Below the pieces are notes generated by a model. It was given only the letters and a program-made list of their open reading frames with translations. It made no database searches and was not told where the DNA came from. The position numbers and the translations under genes are program-made. DNA of 52,681 bases from Phycisphaerae bacterium (GTDB lineage: Bacteria > Planctomycetota > Phycisphaerae > UBA1845): the NCBI GenBank assembly GCA_013360585.1, contig JABWBH010000030.1, positions 1 through 52,681 on the forward strand. The letters run 5' to 3'. Below, piece after piece: positions 1-8,456 of the stretch. How positions within the stretch are numbered: position 1 is the stretch's first letter; each line of letters begins with the position of its first letter.

Positions 1-1
1 C

Positions 2-1138
2 CGGGGGCGGATCCGGCGCGTCCTCCGGACGTGGGCGGCGGCCTGCGTCACCGCAGGCGTCGTCGCGGCCGGTGAGGCGTGGGTTCGTCCGCCGGCGGGC
101 GCCGGACCTACGGCGCAGACCTCGCTGCTGGAGTTCGCGTTATGCGCCGTCTTCTTCGCGCTTCCGGGCGCCGCGCTCTTCCTCCTGACGACCGTAACGT
201 TCGAAAGCCCGCGCGGGCGTGTGCAACGCGCCGTGCGAAGACTTCGGATGCTGTCGGTGCCGGATGATCCCGGCGCGACGTTCGTCGTGCAGGCGTTCGG
301 TCGGTATCGCGCGGAGCAGGTGACGCAGGAGTGGCACGAAGTTCGCCGACGCACGACGCCTGAACTGGAAGCCCTGATCGACCGGACATGGCGGGCGAAG
401 TTCGACGAAGCCCGGCGGTCCGGGACACTGCTTTATGACGGCGAACTCGCGCGGCTGATTGCGTGCCGGGCGACGGCGCGGACTTTGCACTTGACGCTCG
501 GCCCCGGTTCATACCGCGACTTCGTCGGAACGAACTTGTACAACGCCGCCGCGGCGGCCGAGGTCGGACCGGATTGTCTCGCGGACCCCTGCGGCGTCAG
601 CAGCAACGTGTTCACGCACGACGGATATCTCGTGTTGGGACGACGTAATCACCGCGTCGCGTATCACCCCGGAACGCTGCACCCCTTCGGCGGGGCGCTC
701 GAGGCGGAGGACCGCGCCGCCCGCCGCTTCGACCTTTTCAGCGCCGCCCGACGCGAACTCTGCGAGGAGCTTCATATCCGCCCGGAGGACATCCGCGACC
801 TGACCTGCATCGGACTCGTACGCGACGCCACCATCCTTCAACCGGAGTTCCTCTTTGACGCCGTGTTGACGCTCACGCTGCCGGAACTCCTCGCCCGGTT
901 TGACCCGCTCGATCCGAAGCAGGAGCACGAACGCCTCGAATCCTGTTATGACCTGCCCGAGGAGGTGTTGCCCTTCCTGTCACGGGCCGCGCCGCTCGCG
1001 CCGATCGCGGAAGCGTCGATCCTGCTGCACGGGCGGCATCACTGGGGCGAGGAGTGGTACGAGTCGACGTGCCTCGTGCATTTCGGCGAAGTCCCGCCGC
1101 AGATGCCGCTCGCGTGCGACCCAGGCGCGGTTTCCTGA
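2..1138 (+). CDS. NUDT22-like Nudix hydrolase with N-terminal membrane segment (5' partial)
   Basis: The frame is open from base 2 to a TGA at 1136-1138, so the start may lie outside the window. The Nudix part fits from about 248 (ATG; a GTG is at 221). It carries SYRDFVGTN, LADPCGV and a Nudix box at about 750-780 reading RELCEELHI, with His where the consensus has Gly. These, and a C-terminal EASILLHG stretch, resemble as I recall the animal NUDT22 family (UDP-glucose/UDP-galactose pyrophosphatases), so hydrolysis of a nucleotide sugar is inferred. Upstream in the same frame, with GC-rich third positions, are two hydrophobic stretches (about 32-85 and 125-196) that look like membrane helices. 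Either this is a membrane-anchored Nudix protein or the true start is at 221/248 and the upstream part is chance. Family call fairly sure; fusion unsure. Confidence 0.75.
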   Translation, partial: RGRIRRVLRTWAAACVTAGVVAAGEAWVRPPAGAGPTAQTSLLEFALCAVFFALPGAALFLLTTVTFESPRGRVQRAVRRLRMLSVPDDPGATFVVQAFGRYRAEQVTQEWHEVRRRTTPELEALIDRTWRAKFDEARRSGTLLYDGELARLIACRATARTLHLTLGPGSYRDFVGTNLYNAAAAAEVGPDCLADPCGVSSNVFTHDGYLVLGRRNHRVAYHPGTLHPFGGALEAEDRAARRFDLFSAARRELCEELHIRPEDIRDLTCIGLVRDATILQPEFLFDAVLTLTLPELLARFDPLDPKQEHERLESCYDLPEEVLPFLSRAAPLAPIAEASILLHGRHHWGEEWYESTCLVHFGEVPPQMPLACDPGAVS

Positions 1139-1167
1139 CCGAGTCGCCCTCAAGCCTCAAGGAAACG

Positions 1168-1205
1168 CGCCGGACGGAGCGGGGGACTCCCGACTCCGCC
1201 CGGCG
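1168..1205. terminator. GC-rich imperfect hairpin between convergent genes
   Basis: Bases 1168-1184 can pair with 1189-1205 as helices of 6, 5 and 3 bp separated by short mismatches. The site lies between the end of the Nudix gene (plus) and the end of the repeat lipoprotein (minus). There is no T tract, so termination on either strand is only plausible. Confidence 0.35.
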
Positions 1206-1254
1206 GCCCCTCTCTCCTCCTTCCACCGCTGCCGGCGCTCGGCGGATCGCCGGC

Positions 1255-2811
1255 TCACTCGCGCCAGGTGTTGCTGATTTCAAAGGCGGTTCCGTCCACG
1301 ACCTCGACCTTGATGAGGTATTCGCGCGTGCCGACAAGACGATCCTGAACGTCGAAGCGCCAGTTCAGAAGCGTCGCGTGGAAATCCACGTCAGCGTAAC
1401 GGCCGTCGCCGGAAAGCCGGGCGACGAGCGTGTACACCCCGTCGTCGAGCGGGGCGCCTTCGGGAACGAAGGTGCGCTCGTACCCCTGAAGCGCCCACGG
1501 AAACCGACGCGCCTCAAGCGCTGCTCCGTCAGGCGTCGTTACGTTCACCGAGAGCTGCATCACGTTGGATGCGCCGCGCCAGCCCCCGACCACCTCCAGC
1601 GGATGCTTCCCGGAAACCCCGGCGGCATCCGGCGACCCCGCGTCGGCCCAGCCGTTGAAGACGATCGTCGCGTCGCCGCCGGTCACGTCTGCTCCCACCA
1701 CCCACTGCTTCGTCCCCGTCAGCCGCCCGTCGACGCGGACCGTCTCGTCCAGAATCGAGGCGACGGCGTTCACGTCCGCGTAGCGCCCGTCACCGGCCAG
1801 GTCGAAGAGAATCGTGTAATCTCCGTCGGCGACGTCGAGATCGGAGGGGACAATGATGCGTTCGAGTCCCTCGTTCGCCCAGCCGTGGCCGAACTTCTCC
1901 GCCTCCGTGCCGTCCGGGTAGATCATCCGAACCGAACCGCTGACGGCGTTCGACGCCTCACGCCAGCCGGCGAGCAGTTCCACCGCATGCACCCCGGTCG
2001 TCAAGGCCGCGTCCGGGGCGTCGTACGCGCGCCACGAATTGAACACCGGACGAACCACGCCCCCCAGCACATCCAGCGCGATGACGCGGCGGAACGAGCC
2101 TTGCACACGATCGTCAAACGTGAACGTGAAGTCGCCGGCGCGAAGGCGGAAGTTCAGATCCGCGTAACGACCGTCGCCCCCGAACTTGAACTCCACGAAG
2201 TGCAGCCCGTCCTCGAGCAGCTCGACCGGGAGGCGCAGGGTTTCGATCCCGCTTTCTCCCCAGCCTCCGCGCGACACCTCCGCCCACGCCCCCGACGGAA
2301 GCCTCCAGTCCACCTCGGCGTCCACCGGCGACGACGCTCCGCTCCACAACGCGACGACGCTGGCGCCCGCCGGCGCGGAGTGAACCACGACGGCGACCCG
2401 ATCGGGAGCGCTGTTTCGCATCCCGTCGGAAACGACCAGCTCGAACGTCAACGTCGCCTCTTCATCGAGGATCGGCGCGATGAAGCCCGGCGTTGGCGAG
2501 GCGGGATCATCGAGAACGACGGGCGGACCGTCGACCTGCCGCCACGAGAACGTCAGTAAACTCCCCGCCTGTCTCGTGACTCCTTGCCCCTCAAGCTGAG
2601 CCCACGCTCCGGCTTCGACGCTGAACTCCGCCCCGGCATCAGCGGTGGGCGGGTCATCCGCCGGATTCCGCCCGGGTGCGCCGGGAGCACCCGAGTTCTC
2701 CCCATCCCCGCCACCCCCCGGCGCCGACGGCGGGGCACAGGCGCTGGTGACGATCGTCAGCATCACCGCCGCAATCACGGCGCATAACCGCTGCAATACG
2801 CTTTGCATCAT
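1255..2811 (-). CDS. secreted lipoprotein with PKD-like domain and three internal repeats
   Basis: Start chosen at the ATG at 2811 because GGAG lies seven bases upstream; the frame stays open to 2865. Of 518 residues, the N-terminus is a lipoprotein signal (hydrophobic stretch ending TSAC, Cys about residue 26), followed by a Gly/Pro-rich linker. A PKD/Ig-like domain follows at about 55-135 (ADAGAEFSVEAG, TFSWRQVDGP, LVVSDG). The rest is about three copies of a beta-rich unit, each containing GDGRYAD followed by L or V and an N/D-rich strand, then a FNxW-type segment. No catalytic motif is visible. Probably a cell-surface or periplasmic binding/structural protein; function unknown. Confidence 0.8.
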   Translation of the reverse strand: MMQSVLQRLCAVIAAVMLTIVTSACAPPSAPGGGGDGENSGAPGAPGRNPADDPPTADAGAEFSVEAGAWAQLEGQGVTRQAGSLLTFSWRQVDGPPVVLDDPASPTPGFIAPILDEEATLTFELVVSDGMRNSAPDRVAVVVHSAPAGASVVALWSGASSPVDAEVDWRLPSGAWAEVSRGGWGESGIETLRLPVELLEDGLHFVEFKFGGDGRYADLNFRLRAGDFTFTFDDRVQGSFRRVIALDVLGGVVRPVFNSWRAYDAPDAALTTGVHAVELLAGWREASNAVSGSVRMIYPDGTEAEKFGHGWANEGLERIIVPSDLDVADGDYTILFDLAGDGRYADVNAVASILDETVRVDGRLTGTKQWVVGADVTGGDATIVFNGWADAGSPDAAGVSGKHPLEVVGGWRGASNVMQLSVNVTTPDGAALEARRFPWALQGYERTFVPEGAPLDDGVYTLVARLSGDGRYADVDFHATLLNWRFDVQDRLVGTREYLIKVEVVDGTAFEISNTWRE

Positions 2812-3004
2812 GCGTTCTCCTGGACCGACCTTGAACATTGACCCACAAACAGGAACGTTCCGCATCGCCCGCCGTAAACCTCAGCGCGGACGGTGACCCG
2901 AGATCCTCTTTCGAATGAGCTTGTGCGGACGGCCCGGGCGTGCGCTGCGCCAAGCCGGATCGCGCGGACCGTCCGTCCGATCAGACAAGACCCGCGAACG
3001 AAGG

Positions 3005-3886
3005 TTAGCGGGCGGTGAGACTCTGCGGCTGACCGCACCCCGGGTAACGCACGGAACGCTCAGAAGTAACCAGCGGAATCGCCCGTCGCGTCGAGCGGCG
3101 CGACCGCGGCATGAGGCGGAGAACGATCAGCAACAGCAGAGATGCTCCGACGCTCGATCCGAAGAGCATCATGCCCACCGCCACCGGCGGATTCTCCAGG
3201 AACGCAGGGCGGCGCAGGTGATAAACCTCATCTCCGTAGAAGCCGTGCAGGATCGTGAACGCCAGCCGTCGCAACGCCCCGCCGTTCCAGTTGAACGTCG
3301 ACGCCGTCGCGTAGTCGCAGTCCGGCAGGTTGCGGAAGTGAATGCGCGCCGGCCACGGTGACGTGCGGACCGCTTCGCGGATCCTCGCTGTCGCGGCCTG
3401 CGGCGCTCGGCGAAGCGATCTCACATCGTGATACCCCCCCTCGGAATGAGGGAAGTGCAGATCGTAACTCGGATCCACGACGAAACGCCGCCCTTCGGCG
3501 TACTCGACCTCCACCACGGTATGCACGGGCTTTCCGGTGTGCGGCTCGAAGAGCATCACCGGCGTCGCATCGAGATTCAACGAACCCGCCAGCGCCGTCA
3601 GCAGACGCGCCTTGTCCGCGCAATCTCCACCGCTGGACAACACCTGGAGCGGCGTCGCCCCCAGCGAGCGGAACACAAATCCCGAGGGGTTCCGCGCGGA
3701 CGGGCGTGACTCATAAATCCACCGGGAAAGCGCGAGAATCTGGTCGTCGGGCGGCAGTTGAGGATCGACCACCGTGCGCGCAAAGCGTCGAAGCGCCGCC
3801 GCGTCCAGCGCCGCGTGCAGCCAGCATGCGCCGCCGCCCAACCCCAAAACCAGGGGAACAACCCACGCCGCTTTCCACGCTCTCAA
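3005..3886 (-). CDS. transglutaminase-like membrane protein
   Basis: The TTG start at 3886 is preceded by AAGGAG at an 8-base spacing. The 293-residue product has an N-terminal hydrophobic helix (about 7-25), a transglutaminase-like core and a C-terminal membrane helix (about 235-257). The core shows a Cys-His-Asp order: GGDCADKARL (Cys about 89), HTVVEVE (His about 122) and FVVDPSYD (Asp about 138), the catalytic triad layout of the transglutaminase/papain-like fold. The basic, low-complexity tail after the last helix is unlikely to be functional. Proteins of this class include proteases and cross-linking enzymes, so the substrate is not known. It is divergent from the alpha/beta hydrolase at 4072. 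Confidence 0.75.
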   Translation of the reverse strand: MRAWKAAWVVPLVLGLGGGACWLHAALDAAALRRFARTVVDPQLPPDDQILALSRWIYESRPSARNPSGFVFRSLGATPLQVLSSGGDCADKARLLTALAGSLNLDATPVMLFEPHTGKPVHTVVEVEYAEGRRFVVDPSYDLHFPHSEGGYHDVRSLRRAPQAATARIREAVRTSPWPARIHFRNLPDCDYATASTFNWNGGALRRLAFTILHGFYGDEVYHLRRPAFLENPPVAVGMMLFGSSVGASLLLLIVLRLMPRSRRSTRRAIPLVTSERSVRYPGCGQPQSLTAR

Positions 3887-3938
3887 CGATGAGGCTCCTT
3901 CCTCACAATCCGCGGCGCGTTGCCGTCTGATTCCCCCT

Positions 3939-3967
3939 CGATAAGATCCGACACTCGCGGATTATCG
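3939..3967. promoter_or_regulatory. imperfect inverted repeat in divergent intergenic region
   Basis: CGATAAGATCCG (3939-3950) faces CGGATTATCG (3958-3967) across a 7-base spacer, in the 185-bp gap between the divergent transglutaminase-like and hydrolase genes. The arms match at 10 positions with a 2-base bulge. It could be an operator or part of a promoter; no clear -35/-10 pair was assigned here. Confidence 0.35.
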
Positions 3968-4071
3968 GAGATTACCCGCACCGGCTTTCAGCGCCTCAAG
4001 CGGCATCGAGCACGCCTCCCTCGCTCCGACCGCGGGAAGGCGCAATTTCCGCCGGACCTCGGAGGATCGGT

Positions 4072-4827
4072 ATGCGGACGAAACACATCACGCTTGTTGC
4101 GCTCGTTCTCGGTCTTTCAATGACGGTCGCTCAGCAGCAACCTGCGCCCGACGCGGGGAAGCCCGCGCCCGCGGCGCAAGACCCCGGGATCGCCCGGATC
4201 ACCGAGCGGAAAGTCGTCGTCGAGGATTGCACGGTCCACCTGCTGGAATCCGGTCCCGAATACGGCCAGGTCGTCATCCTTCTGCACGGCGGACGCTTCA
4301 CCTCAGAGGTCTGGCGCGAGCAGGGCATCCTTGAAGCGTTCGCCCGCGCCGGCCGCCGCGTCTTCGCGCCGGACTTGCCGGGCTTCGGACAGACAAAATC
4401 CTGCTCGGTCCCGAAGGAGAAGTTTCTCGAAAAACTGCTCCCCCTGCTGACGGAGCGCAAACCGGTCGTCCTCGCTTCGTCGATGAGCGGCGCCTTCGCC
4501 TTCCCCTTTCTTCTCGATCATGCGGACCGCGTCGCCGGATTCATCGCCGTCTCGCCGGCCGGCGTCGACGACTACCGCGAGCGCTTGCCCAACATTACCG
4601 TCCCCATCCTCGCCATCTGGGGCGAGAAGGACACCAGCTTTCCCGTCGAGGTGGGCAAGCGACTCGTTGAAGCCGTGCCGAAGGGCGAACTCTTCGTCAT
4701 GCCCGACGCGCCGCATCCCTGCTATCTGAAGGACCCGAAGGTGTTCGCCGAACGCATCCTCCGGTATCTGGACGAGCTGCCCGCCGAACGCGGAGCGCCG
4801 CGGAAACTCGGCGGAGACGGCACCTGA
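4072..4827 (+). CDS. secreted alpha/beta hydrolase
   Basis: The ATG start has GGAGGA at about 8 bases. The 251-residue protein begins with a signal peptide (hydrophobic residues 5-20, then a Gln/Pro/Ala linker), so export is expected. The fold is read from LLHGGRF (oxyanion loop, about 64), a nucleophile elbow SSMSG (Ser about 143), WGEKD (acid, about 181-185) and APHPCYL (His about 219), the order of the alpha/beta hydrolase triad. The elbow has Ser in place of the usual first Gly. Substrate unknown; an esterase or C-C hydrolase-like role is possible. It ends six bases before the stop of the convergent lpxD. Confidence 0.85.
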   Translation: MRTKHITLVALVLGLSMTVAQQQPAPDAGKPAPAAQDPGIARITERKVVVEDCTVHLLESGPEYGQVVILLHGGRFTSEVWREQGILEAFARAGRRVFAPDLPGFGQTKSCSVPKEKFLEKLLPLLTERKPVVLASSMSGAFAFPFLLDHADRVAGFIAVSPAGVDDYRERLPNITVPILAIWGEKDTSFPVEVGKRLVEAVPKGELFVMPDAPHPCYLKDPKVFAERILRYLDELPAERGAPRKLGGDGT

Positions 4828-4833
4828 CGAAAG

Positions 4834-5907
4834 TCACTCCTGGTCGCCGTTTATTTTCGCGCGCAGCCGGGCGAGTTCCGCCTCCAAGTCGCGGAGACGC
4901 TGGTTCACCTCTTTCGACCACCCCGGCAGGCGCTGCACGGCGATGAACTGACGCTTCGCCTCGTTGATCTCCACCGCGGGGGCGCCGAGATACTTGGCGC
5001 CCGCGGGCACGTCCCCGGCAACGCCCGCCTGCGCTCCGATCGACGCCCCGTCCCCGACGGTCAGGTGCCCGGCGAGGCCCACCTGTCCCGCAAGCGTCAC
5101 GTTCTTCCCCACCGTCACCGATCCCGCAACTCCGACCAGCGCGACGAACATCGCGTTCTCACCGACCTTCGTGCCGTGTCCGATCGCGATGAGGTTGCTG
5201 AACTTCGAGCCCGCGCCGATCCGCGTCATCCCCAGCGTCGCCCGGTCGATCGCGCAGTTCGCCCCGATCTCCACATCGTCCTCGATCACCACCCGACCCA
5301 CCTGCGGAATCTTCAGCCACTTCCCCCCCACCGGGGCGTAACCCAGACCGTCCTCCCCGATCACCGTCCCCGCGTGGATCGTCACCCGGTGGCCCAGCAC
5401 GCACTCGTCATACACGACGACGTTCGGAAAGAGCACCACCCCGTCGCCCAGCCGCGCGCGATCGCCGACGTACACGCCCGGGTACAACGTGCAGTCCGCA
5501 CCGATCACCGCCCCCTCGCCCACCGTCACGTGCGGCGCGATGTTCGCGTTCGGACCGATCGACGCGCTCGGGTGAATCTCCGCCCGGCTGCTCACCCCCC
5601 ACCGCGGGTGCCGCCGATGCCCGTGCAGCAGCACGATCGCCACCGTCACCGCCGCATAAGGATCGGCGCAGCGGACCACGCTGCGCCCGTCCGGAACCGC
5701 CACGTCCGGCGCCGCGATCACCGCCGACGCCCGCGTCGTCTCCAGCAGACGCAGGTACTTCCGGTTCGACAGAAAGCTCAGCTCCCCCTCGACCGCGTCC
5801 TCCAGCGTATTCACCGCCGCGATCGAAACGTCCGCCCCGTCCAGCGAGGCCGGAAACCCCGCGGCGCTGATCCGACGACACAGCTCACTCAGTTTTGAAC
5901 CCGCCAC
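4834..5907 (-). CDS. lpxD: UDP-3-O-acylglucosamine N-acyltransferase
   Basis: LpxD adds the second (N-linked) acyl chain to UDP-3-O-acylglucosamine in lipid A synthesis, implying a lipid A-type outer membrane. The GTG start at 5907 gives MAGSKLSELC, which fits the family's N-terminus; the frame also stays open to a TTG at 5955. The N-terminal uridine-binding domain (about 1-95, with ELSFLSNRKY) is followed by a left-handed beta-helix of hexapeptide repeats (about 100-320). The catalytic His is in AIGHGTKVG. A C-terminal helix (about 325-357) has heptad-like spacing, as in the trimeric enzyme. The 357 residues compare with about 340 in E. coli. It stands alone, without lpxA or fabZ beside it. 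Confidence 0.93.
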   Translation of the reverse strand: MAGSKLSELCRRISAAGFPASLDGADVSIAAVNTLEDAVEGELSFLSNRKYLRLLETTRASAVIAAPDVAVPDGRSVVRCADPYAAVTVAIVLLHGHRRHPRWGVSSRAEIHPSASIGPNANIAPHVTVGEGAVIGADCTLYPGVYVGDRARLGDGVVLFPNVVVYDECVLGHRVTIHAGTVIGEDGLGYAPVGGKWLKIPQVGRVVIEDDVEIGANCAIDRATLGMTRIGAGSKFSNLIAIGHGTKVGENAMFVALVGVAGSVTVGKNVTLAGQVGLAGHLTVGDGASIGAQAGVAGDVPAGAKYLGAPAVEINEAKRQFIAVQRLPGWSKEVNQRLRDLEAELARLRAKINGDQE

Positions 5908-6126
5908 GTCCCCATCCCACCCCGGCGCCCCGCGCAGCCACCCGCCCGCCGCCAACCGCCGATCCCCTCAAGCCTGCACGAATCCGCGGTTCCTTGCAAC
6001 TTTTTCGGCTTCGCTCACCTCGCGTCGCAGCCGGCGCCTGCCTGTCTATCCCCGATCCTCCCCGCGTTACAACCTTGCCCCGGTTTTTGAATCGCACACG
6101 GTCGGGCCTCAGGCGACAATTTCCGC

Positions 6127-6384
6127 ATGAAATGCTCGGCGACCTGGAGCGGATTGCGCCTGATGCCGCGACGCGGGGACGCGGTTGAGGTTCCCTGGGG
6201 CAACGTGACGCTGCGCGGAAACTGACTCGCCCTGAGCGATCGCGTCCTGTTTCAGAACCCGGAGCTGTCGCGCCTGATTCTGCCGTCATCCGTTGATGTG
6301 CGACTCCTTCAGCGGCACGTCCGCCGGGCGCGGCGCAACGCCTTCCGCACCGGACAGTTCCGGTGGGAAGGAAGGTTTACCTAG
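6127..6384 (+). pseudogene. YcxB-like domain remnant with two in-frame stops
   Basis: Read in the frame of the gene at 6427, this stretch gives a protein-like sequence with GC-rich third positions, interrupted by TGA at 6223-6225 and TAG at 6382-6384. The segment GDAVEVPWGNVTL then SRLILPSS then a basic helix resembles the C-terminal part of YcxB-like proteins, and resembles DGRVTSYPWGELE in the intact gene downstream. It therefore looks like a decayed neighbouring copy, or a decayed N-terminal module, of the same gene. Sequencing error at two independent sites is less likely. The upstream end is uncertain; the frame opens after a TGA at 6088-6090. Confidence 0.55.
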
Positions 6385-6426
6385 GACCGCTGGTTTCCAC
6401 TGGGCGGGTGTGCAGCCTTTGCGCTG

Positions 6427-7128
6427 TTGTTCGCCGTGATGCTGGCGATACCGTCGCGCCCTGGCCGACCCATCGCCCTGGCGCGCCTTGTCGAGCTTGC
6501 GGAGACGGACGCGGCCGCTTTCGTTCCCGCCATCCTCACCCTGCTCTTCGGCTTCTGCTTTTTCATGTTGCTGCCCGCAGGGGTGTGCTGGCTGCATCGC
6601 CGTGAACTGCGCTGGACCTGGCGCAACCGCACGGCGCGGCGCTGGACGGCGGATGCGGAGAGGTTAAACGTCCATCACGCGGACGGCCGCGTCACGTCCT
6701 ACCCGTGGGGTGAGCTTGAAGCCGCAAGCCCGCAACGTCTGATCTTCCGGACCGGGGCAGACGAAACCGAGCACATTTCGCTGACCTGCGGATGCAGCGC
6801 CAAGAAGTTCGCCGACGTGTTGAGCCTGCAGGACGTCGCCCGGAACGTCATTCTGCGGCGACGGGGCATCCGCGAACCGTGTGTACGCACAATCTTGAAG
6901 CGCACCTACCTGTCCATCAACGTGATTCTCGGCATCTTCTTCGCGGTGCTGATTGCGGCGTTGTCGCGCCACGCCGGTCTCGACGAAGAACTGGATCGCC
7001 AGCAGCGCCTCGCCCCGCGCGTGATGCTCCTGATGCTCGGCGGCTGGAATCTCTTTTACTGGCTTGGCCGCTGGTTCCAGACCGCTTCCCCGAAAACCCG
7101 CCGGCGCCTGAAACGCATCCTGTTTTGA
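6427..7128 (+). CDS. YcxB-like membrane protein, probably N-terminally truncated
   Basis: The longest frame starts at a TTG (GTG 6436 and ATG 6439 follow) with no good ribosome site. The first membrane helix seems to begin upstream, because the same frame reads WFPLGGCAAFALLF before the TTG back to the TAG at 6382. The product has helices at about residues 1-8 (cut) and 30-55, a YcxB/PH-like soluble domain at about 70-130 (RVTSYPWGELE), then two more helices near 158-178 and 200-215. YcxB-like proteins have no firm function. The gene may be a pseudogene fragment or may use a non-standard start. It is followed by convergent transcription from the Rieske gene. Confidence 0.55.
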   Translation: MFAVMLAIPSRPGRPIALARLVELAETDAAAFVPAILTLLFGFCFFMLLPAGVCWLHRRELRWTWRNRTARRWTADAERLNVHHADGRVTSYPWGELEAASPQRLIFRTGADETEHISLTCGCSAKKFADVLSLQDVARNVILRRRGIREPCVRTILKRTYLSINVILGIFFAVLIAALSRHAGLDEELDRQQRLAPRVMLLMLGGWNLFYWLGRWFQTASPKTRRRLKRILF

Positions 7129-7201
7129 CCGGGTTGAACTCGTGCGGAGAGTCCTGAGTTCTTTGCATTTGACGAGGAGCGCGGAGCTCGGCTCCACCCG
7201 T

Positions 7202-7252
7202 GCGGACTGGAGGTCCGCGCCCCCGAATTGAGCAACGACTTTGCAACTCGGG
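7202..7252. terminator. two stem-loops between convergent genes
   Basis: GCGGAC (7202-7207) pairs with GTCCGC (7213-7218) around a 5-base loop. CCCGAATTG (7222-7230) pairs with CAACTCGGG (7244-7252) with one mismatch. They sit between the end of the YcxB-like gene and the end of the minus-strand Rieske gene. No strong T tract is present. Confidence 0.4.
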
Positions 7253-7255
7253 ACA

Positions 7256-8365
7256 CTAGCCGCCCCTCGCCTTGCGAGTCAGGTCCGCGTGCAGCAGGCG
7301 GTGGAAAAGGTGCTCGCCGCCTTCGCGCCGGACGCACAGGCGGCCCACGTCGTACGCCCGCGAGTGCAGCCCGCGCTGCACGGATTCGCAGATCGCGATG
7401 TCCTCGTCCTGAATCCGGTCCGCGACGGCGATGCTGCGGCGGTGTTCGTCGTCGCCGCCGCTCTCGAAGTAGAAGTCGAAGATCACGCGGCAGCGGTCCA
7501 CCCCCAGCGGGAGCACGAGGTTCGTATCCATGTAGCCCGCGTACCAGTTGAGCATGAAGTTCGGATGCAGCCAGAAGTAGTACGCCTTCGCGCCCCCGCG
7601 GACCGACGCCGTGTCCCCCTCACCGCCTTCAGCGGTGATCGGGCTGGATTGAAGGCAATACCGGTCCTCGCACTCGATCCGGTATTCCTGGTACGAAAGA
7701 ACGCTGCCCAGCCCTTTGTGAATGTGCGGCACGTGGTAACCGCCGTCGAGGTAGTTGTCCACGAACACCTTCCAGTTGCACGCCAGGTCGTACGTCTTCC
7801 GCGCAACGAAGCGCAAGGTGGACAGGTTCAGCGGTGCGACGCGGAGCGCCATCCGCCCGAGATGTTCCGCCAGCGGCGGTGCGGCGTCATCGAGGCAGAC
7901 GAACACGAAGCCCTCCCACGTCTCCACCCGCGCCGGAACCAGGCCGTGGTCCGCGCGGTTGAAGTTCAGCACGCCGTCGAACTCAGGCACGCCCTTAAGC
8001 TCGCCGTTGAGGCCGTAAGTCCACCCGTGATAGGGGCACTTCAGCGCCTTGAGGCTCCCGCACGGCTGATCGACGACGGCCGCGGCGTGATGCCGGCAGA
8101 CGTTGAAGAACGCACGCAGCACGCGATCGTTGCCGCGAACGACGACGATCGGCTCGCCGGCGACGTCCGCCGTGACGAACGACCCCGGCTCGACGAGCTG
8201 ATCGGCGCGGGCGACCTGCTGCCACGACCCGTGAAAGACGGCGCGGCGCTCGTACTCGGCGAAAGCGGGGTCGGTGTACCAGGCGCTGGGGATCGTCGAG
8301 GCTTCGGCGAGCGGGCGCGTCGGGTCGTAAGCCGCGACGAAGGTGTCCGGATCAAGGTTCTTCAT
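7256..8365 (-). CDS. Rieske non-heme iron oxygenase, alpha subunit
   Basis: The ATG start has GAGGG six bases upstream. The 369-residue product has an N-terminal Rieske [2Fe-2S] domain with Cys90-X-His92 and Cys110-X2-His113, then a catalytic domain with the mononuclear iron site in DNYLDGGYHVPHIH (Asn204, Asp207, His211, His216). This NYLDGGYHVPH form is, in my memory, typical of the choline monooxygenase-like branch of ring-hydroxylating oxygenases, so the substrate may be a small amine or an aromatic acid. A reductase partner is needed but is not encoded next to it. The cytoplasmic enzyme is transcribed alone, divergent from the tolC-like gene. Confidence 0.9.
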   Translation of the reverse strand: MKNLDPDTFVAAYDPTRPLAEASTIPSAWYTDPAFAEYERRAVFHGSWQQVARADQLVEPGSFVTADVAGEPIVVVRGNDRVLRAFFNVCRHHAAAVVDQPCGSLKALKCPYHGWTYGLNGELKGVPEFDGVLNFNRADHGLVPARVETWEGFVFVCLDDAAPPLAEHLGRMALRVAPLNLSTLRFVARKTYDLACNWKVFVDNYLDGGYHVPHIHKGLGSVLSYQEYRIECEDRYCLQSSPITAEGGEGDTASVRGGAKAYYFWLHPNFMLNWYAGYMDTNLVLPLGVDRCRVIFDFYFESGGDDEHRRSIAVADRIQDEDIAICESVQRGLHSRAYDVGRLCVRREGGEHLFHRLLHADLTRKARGG

Positions 8366-8456
8366 GCGGCCCTCACTGGAAATGTCACCCTCAGGGAACG
8401 CGCGGAGGGTTCGTCATTTCTTGTCGCGTCCGCGCGTCGCGGCATCATTGTTAACG

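Noticed and set aside
1054-2559. Large plus-strand open frame opposite the repeat lipoprotein
   Set aside because: Arg/Pro/His-rich shadow of the minus-strand gene, without motifs.
6223-6225. TGA as a selenocysteine codon
   Set aside because: The surrounding protein is a membrane/PH-like domain with no redox motif, and a second, different stop (TAG) follows.
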